5,362 bases of DNA. Origin: Chloroflexota bacterium. GTDB lineage: Bacteria > Chloroflexota > Dehalococcoidia > Dehalococcoidales > JAHJRU01. The translations under genes were made by a program, and so were the position numbers. Below the pieces are notes generated by a model. The model had not been told where the DNA came from. It ran no database searches and was given only the letters and a program-made list of their open reading frames with translations. Positions within the stretch are counted from its first letter, which is position 1. Every line of letters starts with the position of its first letter. Shown here piece by piece: positions 1 to 5,322 of the stretch. The stretch spans positions 1 to 5,362 of the forward strand of contig JAHJRU010000096.1 in NCBI GenBank assembly GCA_018830745.1, read 5' to 3'.

Positions 1-581
1 ATGCCGGCAGTGCTCTTACCTCCGGAGGTTTAGCGGCCAGTGCTTTTGTGGCTACCAACACTTCGGCGGCTGCGGCGGCTCTTACCTGGATGGTAATTAG
101 CTGGATTCAGCGGCGTCCCACTATTCTGGGCACTGCCACTGGAGCCGTGGCTGGACTGGTGGCAATTACGCCGGCGGCTGGCTTTGTCTCCCCACTGGCG
201 GCTATACCAATTGGCATCGGGGCGGCGGTGGTGTGTTACTTCTGCATGCTCCTCAGGTTAAAGTGGCGTGTGGATGAGTCACTGGATGTCTGGGCTGTTC
301 ACGGGATGGGTGGCACCTGGGGCGCTCTGGCGACTGGCATTTTCGCCAGTTTGGCGGTTAATGCCGGCGGTGCCGATGGCTTGCTTTTCGGCAATGCCAT
401 GCAGTTGGTCAAGCAGCTTATCGGTGTGGTTGCGGTCTCAGCCTTTGCTTTCTCGGCTACGTGGGTCCTGGGCAAGGTAGTGGATGTTACCATTGGTCTG
501 AGGGTTGGAGCGGTGGAGGAAACGGTGGGTCTGGACATTTCACAACATGGCGAAAGAATACACGGAGGGGTGCTGCGATGA
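1..581 (+). CDS. amt: Amt/MEP family ammonium transporter, C-terminal part (5' end outside window)
   Basis: This is an inner-membrane channel of the Amt/MEP/Rh family that conducts ammonium/ammonia into the cell. The frame is open from the left edge (first full codon at nt 3) to the TGA at 579-581, giving 192 visible residues, roughly the C-terminal half of a usual protein of 400-450. The visible part starts with AGSAL (nt 1-2 fit the Asn of the family's FNAGSAL motif) and continues through ATNTSAAAA. It then shows ITPAAGFV (about residues 54-61) and [15 protein letters not shown], whose His (residue 100, nt 300-302) matches the second pore histidine (H318 of E. coli AmtB). About five hydrophobic spans are visible, at roughly residues 20-36, 43-62, 66-86, 99-119 and 133-164. 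The cytoplasmic tail with [13 protein letters not shown] is the conserved region involved in PII-dependent gating. The first pore His and the N-terminus lie outside the window. The GTG at nt 48 is internal, not a start. The stop overlaps the glnB start (ATGA), so the pair is probably translationally coupled. Confidence 0.96.
   Translation, partial: AGSALTSGGLAASAFVATNTSAAAAALTWMVISWIQRRPTILGTATGAVAGLVAITPAAGFVSPLAAIPIGIGAAVVCYFCMLLRLKWRVDESLDVWAVHGMGGTWGALATGIFASLAVNAGGADGLLFGNAMQLVKQLIGVVAVSAFAFSATWVLGKVVDVTIGLRVGAVEETVGLDISQHGERIHGGVLR
564..570 (+). promoter_or_regulatory. Ribosome binding site that fixes the glnB start
   Basis: GGAGGGG lies inside the last codons of amt and 7 nt before the ATG at 578. 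It selects this ATG over in-frame codons further upstream (an open frame runs back to an ATG at 461), which would add residues absent from PII proteins. The protein starting at 578 is 112 aa, the usual PII length. Confidence 0.8.
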
Positions 582-916
582 AGAAGATAGAGGCCATTAT
601 CAGGGAAGAAAGGTTGGGGTTGGTAAAGAAGGCTCTGGAGGATGACGGTTATTTCGGTATGACGGTGAGCGAAGTAAGTGGCCGGGGTCATCAGAGAGGG
701 CTGGTTTTAAATTGGCGGGTAGGGGAATATAGAGTCGATTTATTGCCCAAGCTTAAGGTTGAGGTGGTGGTCTCGGACCAAGATGCTCTCAAAGTGACGG
801 AGGCTATTGTCAAAGGTGCCAGGACCGGCGAAGTGGGGGATGGAAAGATTTTTATTATCCCGATTGAGAACGCTGTCCGCGTCAGAACGGGTGAAGATGG
901 CGAAAAAGCCATCTAG
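578..916 (+). CDS. glnB: Nitrogen regulatory protein PII (GlnB/GlnK family)
   Basis: This is a small trimeric cytosolic signal protein that binds ATP/ADP and 2-oxoglutarate and regulates partners by contact through its T-loop. From the ATG at 578 it is 112 aa and aligns without gaps to E. coli GlnB. It opens MKKIEAII, has GMTVSEV at 27-33, and has Gln39 (2-oxoglutarate/Mg site in the family). The T-loop covers about 37-55 and keeps Arg47 and Tyr51, the residue uridylylated in enterobacteria. The B-loop [10 protein letters not shown] is at 83-92 and the C-loop has Arg101 and Arg103 before the TGE terminus. The usual Y-[KR]-G-A-E-Y stretch reads W-R-V-G-E-Y here (46-51), so the T-loop tip differs from the textbook form. 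The ATG overlaps the amt stop, and the amt-PII pairing is characteristic of GlnK proteins that block Amt when ammonium is ample. By context it could equally be named glnK. Whether a GlnD-type modifying enzyme exists cannot be seen here. Confidence 0.96.
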   Translation: MKKIEAIIREERLGLVKKALEDDGYFGMTVSEVSGRGHQRGLVLNWRVGEYRVDLLPKLKVEVVVSDQDALKVTEAIVKGARTGEVGDGKIFIIPIENAVRVRTGEDGEKAI

Positions 917-945
917 CCACATATATAAAAAGTATTATTATAATT

Positions 946-951
946 AGGAGG
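946..951 (+). promoter_or_regulatory. glnA ribosome binding site
   Basis: A consensus AGGAGG stands 8 nt before the ATG at 960, at the end of a 43-nt AT-rich gap. It supports the ATG at 960 as the start and suggests strong translation. Confidence 0.8.
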
Positions 952-959
952 CAGGTAAA

Positions 960-2303
960 ATGGCGAACGGAAACATAGGGGGGAGCAAAGAGGATGTCCT
1001 CAGGAAGGCTAAGGAGCAGGATGTCACCTTCATCCGGCTTTGGTTTACTGATATTTTGGGCGTTCTCAAGGGCTTTACCATTACAGTAGGTGAATTGCAA
1101 AATGCCCTGGAGCACGGAATGGGGTTTGACGGTTCGTCAATTGAGGGCTTTGCCCGCATTGATGAAAGTGATATGGTAGCTATTCCGGATATCGGGACTT
1201 TCCGATTCCTCCCCCGGAAAGAAAATGAGCAGTACACGGTTGCACAAATGTTCTGTGATATTGTGAAGCCGGGTGGTGAACCGTTTGAAGGCGACCCGCG
1301 GTTTGTATTAAAGAGGAACTTGAAGCTAGCCGCTGATATGGGGTACACCTTCAATGTGGGGCCGGAGCTGGAGTTCTTCTATTTCAAGGATTCAAACGGG
1401 ACCGAGGGCCTGGATAAGAGTGGTTATTTTGACATGATACCACTGGACGTAACCACCCATGTAAGGAAAGAGACGGTGCTCAATCTGGAAGCGCTGGGCA
1501 TCAAGGTGGAGTACTCCCACCACGAGGTGGCCAACAGCCAGCACGAGATAGATATGAGGTACACCGATGCCCTGAGCATGGCCGACAACGTAATGACCTA
1601 CCGCTTGGTGGTCAAGGAGATAGCTCGAAAGAACGGTATGTACGCCACTTTCATGCCTAAGCCGGTCTTTGGCATAAACGGCAGCGGCATGCATGTTCAT
1701 CAGTCGCTGTTTAAGGGTGATAGGAACGCCTTTTATGATAAAGGTGACAAGCATCATCTGTCCAAGGTAGCCAGGAGCTACATTGCCGGCTTGCTGAAGC
1801 ATGCGCCGGAGATAACGGCGGTTACCGACCAGTGGGTCAATTCCTACAAACGACTGATACCGGGTTATGAGGCGCCGGTTTACGTATCGTGGGGACGACG
1901 GAACCGGGCCGACCTGGTACGTGTGCCAGAGTACCAGCCGGGACGGGAGAATTCCACCAGGGTGGAGTATCGGTCGCCGGACCCGGCCTGTAATCCGTAT
2001 CTGGCCTTCAGCGTGATGCTGGCAGCTGGTCTGGAGGGGATAGAGAATGGGTATGAAGCACCGGTGCCGGTAGAGGAAAACGTCTATGTGATGACGGAAG
2101 AAGAGAGACGGAAGCGGGGGATAATGACGTTACCGGGCAGTCTCTTCCAGGCAATACAGATTACGGAACAGAGTGAACTGGTACAAAAGGTGCTGGGTGA
2201 ACATGTTTTCAAGGCATTCATCGAGAATAAAAAGATAGAGTGGGACCAGTATCGGTGTCAGGTGACCGATTACGAGATTAAGAGGTACTTGCCGATTCTA
2301 TAA
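960..2303 (+). CDS. glnA: Glutamine synthetase type I, alpha subtype
   Basis: This enzyme makes glutamine from glutamate, ammonia and ATP, as a cytosolic dodecamer in this family. The protein is 447 aa, normal for GSI-alpha (about 440-450). Motifs in order are the beta-grasp latch GFDGSSIEGF (55-64), GPELEFF with metal ligands Glu136 and Glu138, and HHEVANSQHEID (187-198) with Glu189 and Glu196. These are followed by NGSGMHVHQSL (240-250) with ligand His245, the flap NSYKRLIPGYEAP (294-306) with Glu304, RRNRADLVRVP (313-323), and VEYRSPDPACNPYLA (335-349). The adenylylation motif NLYDLP of GSI-beta is absent: the region reads VYVMTEEERRKRGI (375-388). Arg66 in ARIDESDM matches the feedback-inhibition Arg62 of Bacillus subtilis GS, which marks the alpha subtype. 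Control is therefore expected through feedback, PII or transcription rather than adenylylation. Relative to B. subtilis there is a short insertion (about QPGREN, 326-331) and ANSQHE in place of APGQHE. In my recollection these traits recall archaeal and Chloroflexota enzymes. It follows glnB by 43 nt. Confidence 0.97.
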   Translation: MANGNIGGSKEDVLRKAKEQDVTFIRLWFTDILGVLKGFTITVGELQNALEHGMGFDGSSIEGFARIDESDMVAIPDIGTFRFLPRKENEQYTVAQMFCDIVKPGGEPFEGDPRFVLKRNLKLAADMGYTFNVGPELEFFYFKDSNGTEGLDKSGYFDMIPLDVTTHVRKETVLNLEALGIKVEYSHHEVANSQHEIDMRYTDALSMADNVMTYRLVVKEIARKNGMYATFMPKPVFGINGSGMHVHQSLFKGDRNAFYDKGDKHHLSKVARSYIAGLLKHAPEITAVTDQWVNSYKRLIPGYEAPVYVSWGRRNRADLVRVPEYQPGRENSTRVEYRSPDPACNPYLAFSVMLAAGLEGIENGYEAPVPVEENVYVMTEEERRKRGIMTLPGSLFQAIQITEQSELVQKVLGEHVFKAFIENKKIEWDQYRCQVTDYEIKRYLPIL

Positions 2304-2311
2304 AGCGGGAA

Positions 2312-2327
2312 AGAAGCAATCGCTTCT
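2312..2327 (+). other. Small hairpin abutting the nadE ribosome binding site
   Basis: AGAAGC (2312-2317) and GCTTCT (2322-2327) form a perfect 6-bp stem around the loop AATC, inside the 36-nt glnA-nadE gap. The SD AAAGGAG begins at the very next base (2328). No T-run follows, so it does not look like a terminator. It could protect or tune the mRNA at the glnA/nadE junction (a processing or stability element) or influence ribosome access. No function is demonstrated. Confidence 0.45.
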
Positions 2328-2334
2328 AAAGGAG
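2328..2334 (+). promoter_or_regulatory. Ribosome binding site that decides the nadE start
   Basis: AAAGGAG is placed 5 nt before the ATG at 2340. The longer frame could begin at GTG 2334, but that codon overlaps the SD itself and would add only Met-Gly. The ATG at 2340 is therefore the preferred start. Confidence 0.75.
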
Positions 2335-2339
2335 TGGGT

Positions 2340-4073
2340 ATGCGCCGTCTCCGAATTGGCCTGGCTCAGATTAATACTACGGTGGGAGACTTCGATGGCA
2401 ATACACGGAAGATTCTGGCGTCAATAGCTGAAGCCAGGAATTTAGGTGTCGACCTGCTTACTTTTCCGGAACTGACTGTCTGCGGTTATCCGCCGGAAGA
2501 CCTGCTGCTTAAACCCCGGTTCATCGAGGAGAACGGTAAGGCTCTGAAAGAGGTGATAAAAAACTCTTCCGGTCTTACCGTTGTGGTTGGCTTCGTCGAT
2601 GCCAGGGAAGATATCTATGATGCGGCTGCCATAATCCACGATGGTTCGCTGGCCGGTATCTATCACAAGATATACCTGCCCAACTACGGCGTCTTTGATG
2701 AAAACCGCTACTTTCAGGCTGGTAAAGAATGTCCGGTCTACGTCATCAACGGTATCGGGGTTGGAGTGAATATCTGTGAAGATTTGTGGTACGAAGCCGC
2801 TCCGGCGGCTGCCCAGGCTTACTCCGGGGCGGAGGTCATAGTGAACATAAGCGCCTCGCCTTACCATTTTGGCAAGGGAAAGTTCCGGGAAAGAACCTTC
2901 GCCACACGCGCCTCGGATAGTGTCGCCGTAATTGTTTATAACAACCTGGTGGGTGGACAGGATGAGCTGGTTTTTGATGGCAGTAGCCTGGTGATAGACG
3001 AACAGGGGCGGGTGATAGCCAGGGGCAAGCAGTTTGAAGAGGACCTGATAGTAGCCGATATTGACGTTGAAGCGGTATTTCGGGCACGCCTTCACGACCC
3101 TAGATGGAGGAAGCAGGCGCTGCTGCTGGAAGAGCAGAAGTGGCGCTGTGATAAAACGGTGCTCTCGGAGATGCCGTCGGCGAATTCAAAACCGCCGTTG
3201 TCTCCAAGGCAGGTAGAACCACGAGGCTTACCTGGAGAGGTGTATGACGCCTTGATACTCGGTATGCGGGACTATGTCTATAAAAACGACTTTGGTAAGG
3301 TGGTCATCGGGCTTTCCGGGGGTATCGATTCCAGCCTGGTAGCGACCATTGCCGTGGATGCCCTGGGACCAGAAAACGTGGTGGGAGTAGCTATGCCTTC
3401 TCGTTACACTTCCGCCACCAGTAGGACGGATGCCGAATTGCTGGCCAGGAACCTGGGTATCAAGCTGATGACTGTTCCTATAGATGGTATTTTCCAGTCC
3501 TATCTGGGCGGGTTAGCGGTGTCTTTTGAGGGGGCTGAACCCAACGTAGCCGAGGAAAACATCCAGGCCCGTATACGGGGCAATGTCCTTATGGCTTTGT
3601 CCAACAAGTTCGGCTGGCTGGTGCTGACTACGGGTAATAAGAGTGAAATGGCTACCGGTTATGCGACCTTGTATGGTGACATGGCGGGCGGTTTTGCCGT
3701 GATTAAGGATGCGCCCAAGACCCTGGTCTATGAACTGGCCAGGTACCGTAATACCCTGGCGGATGGCGAAATCATACCATCCGGCATAATGGATAAACCA
3801 CCTTCCGCAGAGTTACGGCCAGACCAATTTGATACGGATACGTTACCGCCATATGAGCAGCTTGACCCGATTTTAACTGCCTATGTTGAAGAGGATAAGA
3901 GTATAGAGGAAATCGTGGCGATGGGATTTGACCAGGACGTGGTGGAGCGGGCGGCTCAACTGGTAGACCAGAGCGAGTATAAGCGCCGCCAGGCACCACT
4001 GGGAATAAAGATAACCCCGCGGGCATTTGGTCGGGACAGAAGGTTACCCATTACCAACAGATTCAAGGGGTGA
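2340..4073 (+). CDS. nadE: Glutamine-hydrolysing NAD+ synthetase (NadE, two-domain)
   Basis: This enzyme catalyses the last step of NAD+ synthesis: ATP-dependent amidation of nicotinate adenine dinucleotide (NaAD), using ammonia released from glutamine. From the ATG at 2340 it has 577 aa. Residues 1 to about 270 are a nitrilase-like (CN hydrolase) glutaminase with the full triad: Glu44 in TFPEL, Lys110 in YHKIYLPNYGVFDE, and Cys146 in NICEDLW. A linker rich in Ser/Pro (about 275-298) leads to the synthetase domain. That domain has the PP-loop motif GLSGGIDSS (324-332), TGNKSE (431-436), GDMAGGFAVIKD (446-457) and KPPSAELRPDQFDTD (486-500). Both active sites look intact, so it should use glutamine directly. 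The length is of the shorter two-domain type (about 540-580 aa) rather than the roughly 680-aa mycobacterial type. It lies directly after glnA, whose product is its nitrogen donor, and its stop is 5 nt before the nrpR ATG. This suggests joint expression with the nitrogen operon. Confidence 0.96.
   Translation: MRRLRIGLAQINTTVGDFDGNTRKILASIAEARNLGVDLLTFPELTVCGYPPEDLLLKPRFIEENGKALKEVIKNSSGLTVVVGFVDAREDIYDAAAIIHDGSLAGIYHKIYLPNYGVFDENRYFQAGKECPVYVINGIGVGVNICEDLWYEAAPAAAQAYSGAEVIVNISASPYHFGKGKFRERTFATRASDSVAVIVYNNLVGGQDELVFDGSSLVIDEQGRVIARGKQFEEDLIVADIDVEAVFRARLHDPRWRKQALLLEEQKWRCDKTVLSEMPSANSKPPLSPRQVEPRGLPGEVYDALILGMRDYVYKNDFGKVVIGLSGGIDSSLVATIAVDALGPENVVGVAMPSRYTSATSRTDAELLARNLGIKLMTVPIDGIFQSYLGGLAVSFEGAEPNVAEENIQARIRGNVLMALSNKFGWLVLTTGNKSEMATGYATLYGDMAGGFAVIKDAPKTLVYELARYRNTLADGEIIPSGIMDKPPSAELRPDQFDTDTLPPYEQLDPILTAYVEEDKSIEEIVAMGFDQDVVERAAQLVDQSEYKRRQAPLGIKITPRAFGRDRRLPITNRFKG
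4065..4070 (+). promoter_or_regulatory. Ribosome binding site that decides the nrpR start
   Basis: AAGGGG at the end of nadE lies 8 nt before the ATG at 4079. The alternative in-frame GTG at 4070 overlaps the nadE stop (GTGA) and the SD itself, and would add only three residues. The ATG is preferred, but a coupled start at 4070 is not excluded. Confidence 0.6.
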
Positions 4074-4078
4074 TAAAA

Positions 4079-5074
4079 ATGGTACAAGGTGCCAGAACCG
4101 AGGCGGAGAGGAAGATAATATCTATTCTCAAGGTCTTGAGTGAATCATCTGAACCTTTGGGTTCAATAACCATTGCCCGGGAGCTTGAGCGACATGGAAT
4201 ATTCTTGAGCGAAAGGGGAGTCAGGTATCACCTGAGGATAACCGATGAGCGGGGTTTTACCCAGCCGATGGGTCATGATGGCAGAATGCTCACTCCGGAT
4301 GGGCTCGGGGAGCTGAGGATGGCGCTGGCCCCGGAGCAAGTCGGTTTCATGCACGATAAACTTGAACTTCTGGCTTTCCAGACTACTTTTGAACCTCAAA
4401 AGCGGACCGGAAAGCTGCCGATAAATACCTCACTTATTGATAAGGACAAGTTTAGAAAAGCTATGGCGGCGATGAAGGTGGTGTTTGATGCTGGATTTTG
4501 TGCCAGCCGCCTGGTAGCCACGGCAGCTGAGGGAGAGAAACTTGGCTCGGTAGTTGTTCCGGCGGGGAAAGTAGGTCTGGCTACGGTTTGCAGTGCGGCT
4601 ATCAATGGAGTGTTGCTAAAGGCCGGTGTGCCTATTGAATCCAGATTTGGTGGAGTGCTGGAAATCAGGCAGGGTGAGCCGAGGCGGTTTGTGGCCATAA
4701 TTAACTACAACGGAACATCCCTCGACCCGTCTGAGCAGTATATTCGTGCCGGGATGACTGACGTTACCCATGCGGCAAAGAGTGGTAATGGCAGGATACT
4801 GGCTAACTTTCGTGAGATACCGGCTCCATCAAGAGCCATGGTTGAAGAGAAGGTTGAGTCGCTCCGGCAAGCTGGCATCGATGGCGTTTATGTCCTGGGG
4901 AATACCAGTGAACCGGTTTGCCAGATTACCGTGGGCTTGAATCGGGTAGGTATGGTATTGCTCGGCGGACTGAACCCGGTATGCGCCGCGGTTGAGGCTG
5001 GTATAGAGGTGGAAAACGTAGCTGAAAGCGGCATAATCGATTACCAGCAGTTGATTAGCTTCGCGGAGCTTTAG
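4079..5074 (+). CDS. nrpR: NrpR-type nitrogen transcriptional regulator (winged helix plus one NrpR regulatory domain)
   Basis: This is a predicted DNA-binding repressor of nitrogen assimilation genes. In methanogens NrpR binds operators upstream of nif and glnA and is released by 2-oxoglutarate, which accumulates under nitrogen limitation. From the ATG at 4079 the protein has 331 aa. Residues about 8-80 form a winged helix of the type found in NrpR and at the N-terminus of RNase R, with ISILKVLSESSEPLGSITIARELE followed by LSERGVRYHLRITDERGF and GRMLTPDGLGEL (the first motif runs from residue 14). Residues about 88-330 match the style of one NRD (DUF128) domain: a VVFDAGFC segment (134-141), VVVPAGKVGLATVCSAAINGVLL (158-180, in part), RFGGVLEI (189-196), FREIPAPSRA (244-253), LGNTSEPV (273-280), VGLNRVGMVLLGGLNPVCA (285-303) and ESGIIDY (316-322). 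The Methanococcus protein has two NRDs, so this is the one-HTH, one-NRD form. It lies 5 nt after nadE, at the end of the operon it plausibly controls. The target sites are probably upstream of amt and not visible here. The family call is from motif memory, without a search. Confidence 0.87.
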   Translation: MVQGARTEAERKIISILKVLSESSEPLGSITIARELERHGIFLSERGVRYHLRITDERGFTQPMGHDGRMLTPDGLGELRMALAPEQVGFMHDKLELLAFQTTFEPQKRTGKLPINTSLIDKDKFRKAMAAMKVVFDAGFCASRLVATAAEGEKLGSVVVPAGKVGLATVCSAAINGVLLKAGVPIESRFGGVLEIRQGEPRRFVAIINYNGTSLDPSEQYIRAGMTDVTHAAKSGNGRILANFREIPAPSRAMVEEKVESLRQAGIDGVYVLGNTSEPVCQITVGLNRVGMVLLGGLNPVCAAVEAGIEVENVAESGIIDYQQLISFAEL

Positions 5075-5097
5075 AGCAGACTTATACCAGCCGTTTC

Positions 5098-5123
5098 TGT
5101 CTTCAGTGGTCAAGACTGAGACA
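5098..5123 (+). other. Bulged hairpin after the nrpR stop
   Basis: TGTC plus TCAGT (5098-5107, T5102 bulged) pairs with ACTGA plus GACA (5115-5123) around the loop GGTCAAG. The stem has 9 bp and starts 24 nt after the nrpR stop. No T-run follows on either strand, so it is not a classical terminator. It could be a 3'-end stabilising structure or chance. Confidence 0.35.
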
Positions 5124-5167
5124 CAAACTAAAATAAATTAGCCCGACTATATTGCCATAATCGGGCT
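5124..5167 (-). terminator. Candidate intrinsic terminator reading on the minus strand
   Basis: AGCCCGA (5140-5146) and TCGGGCT (5161-5167) form a perfect 7-bp GC-rich stem. It extends by TAT/ATA after one mismatch, leaving the loop ATTGCC. Read on the minus strand the stem is followed by AATTTATTTTAGTTTG, a T-rich tail. On the plus strand the next bases are TCCGTGATAG, with no T-run, so termination of nrpR transcripts here would be weaker. No minus-strand gene ends here, so the signal would either block antisense transcription or end a short RNA. Confidence 0.5.
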
Positions 5168-5256
5168 TCCGTGATAGTATCTAATCAAATGTTTATATGG
5201 TTAAACTGCAATGGATTTTAAAGCTACTCCCAGTAGCTTTGAATCGCCTCCCTTAC
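5130..5256 (-). ncRNA. Possible small RNA gene on the minus strand (hypothetical)
   Basis: A minus-strand extended -10 (TGTTATAAT, plus positions 5271-5263) would start transcription near 5256. The transcript would pass through a perfect 9-bp hairpin with a GGG loop (5240-5220) and end at the T-tailed stem-loop at 5167-5140, giving about 125 nt. I found no open reading frame with a standard start in it. No good -35 is present at normal spacing (TTGCAA lies 20 nt upstream of the -10). I do not recognise a known RNA family. This is an inference from the order of the signals only. Confidence 0.22.
5217..5243. repeat. Perfect inverted repeat with 3-nt loop
   Basis: AAAGCTACT (5220-5228) and AGTAGCTTT (5232-5240) are perfectly complementary around the loop CCC. 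The pairing extends by a T-G wobble and two A-T pairs to 5217-5243, for about 12 bp in total. No T-run follows on either strand, so it is not an intrinsic terminator. It may be a structured RNA element or a protein-binding dyad. Confidence 0.6.
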
Positions 5257-5267
5257 AAGTATATTAT
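5239..5267 (+). promoter_or_regulatory. Weak candidate promoter for the gene starting at 5323
   Basis: TTGAAT (5239-5244, 4 of 6 matches to the -35 consensus) is followed after 17 nt by TATTAT (5262-5267, 5 of 6 matches to the -10). The predicted start near 5274 would give a leader of about 49 nt before the ATG at 5323. It would also mean that the dyad at 5253-5280 flanks the -10 and acts as an operator rather than a terminator for this transcript. AT-rich sequence makes such matches common. Confidence 0.25.
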
Positions 5268-5290
5268 AACATGCTTGTAAAGGGGTTTTT
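5248..5290 (+). terminator. Candidate plus-strand intrinsic terminator (dyad plus TTTTT)
   Basis: TTACAAGTAT (5253-5262) pairs with ATGCTTGTAA (5271-5280) with one G-T wobble. After one C-A mismatch, CTCC (5248-5251) pairs with GGGG (5282-5285), including one T-G wobble. TTTTT (5286-5290) follows immediately. The GC-rich stem base next to a T-run is what an intrinsic terminator needs, and this would end the amt-to-nrpR transcript before the next gene. The upper stem is AT-rich and the T-run is short, so efficiency is uncertain. The same dyad contains -10-like sequences on both strands and may instead be an operator. Confidence 0.5.
5263..5271 (-). promoter_or_regulatory. Candidate minus-strand extended -10 promoter element
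   Basis: On the minus strand this reads TGTTATAAT, a perfect TATAAT with the TGn extension. Such promoters can work without a strong -35, and none is seen at 16-18 nt. It lies in the loop and inner arm of the TTACAAG/CTTGTAA dyad, so a dyad-binding regulator would cover it. An AT-rich chance match is possible. Confidence 0.3.
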
Positions 5291-5322
5291 GCAATCTTTA
5301 AGGGTGGTTGGAGGTAACGGTA

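Larger units (their letters stand above)
5075..5322. other. Non-coding, hairpin-rich spacer between nrpR and the next gene
   Basis: This stretch of about 248 nt is clearly more AT-rich than the flanking genes. I see no coding frame with a start and SD on either strand before 5323. It carries four separate inverted repeats, at 5098-5123, 5140-5167, 5217-5243 and 5248-5285. Two of these have terminator-like flanks, and one encloses promoter-like -10 sequences. It ends the nitrogen operon and leads into a new gene. Confidence 0.7.

Noticed and set aside
48..50. GTG as start of a short membrane protein
   Set aside because: The frame is open upstream to the window edge, and the upstream codons encode the Amt motif AGSALTSGG, so this GTG is internal to amt.
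939..944. Perfect TATAAT in the glnB-glnA gap as an internal glnA promoter
   Set aside because: The predicted start would fall at about 951, inside the glnA SD, leaving no usable leader, and no fair -35 lies 16-18 nt upstream. An alternative TATAAA at 924-929 also lacks a -35. The gap looks simply AT-rich, which keeps the glnA start unstructured.
1392..1802. Minus-strand open frames opposite glnA, and similar ones opposite nadE and nrpR
   Set aside because: They lie wholly opposite genes with strong family motifs, have no visible SD, and show no recognisable domains. They are shadow frames.
1914..1935. GGTA...TACC inverted repeat in glnA as an NrpR operator
   Set aside because: The half sites are separated by 12 nt rather than 6 and lie inside the glnA coding region. 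The bases are explained by conserved codons.
2334..2339. GTG 2334 as nadE start
   Set aside because: It overlaps the SD AAAGGAG (2328-2334). The ATG at 2340 has a proper 5-nt spacing and gives the usual NadE N-terminus.
5140..5167. Stem-loop as the main plus-strand terminator of the nrpR operon
   Set aside because: On the plus strand it is followed by TCCGTGATAG with no T-run. The T-rich flank is on the minus-strand side, so it was annotated for that strand.
5075..5322. tRNA, CRISPR or known riboswitch in the spacer
   Set aside because: No cloverleaf with a T-loop consensus, no regularly spaced direct repeats, and no riboswitch consensus that I recognise.
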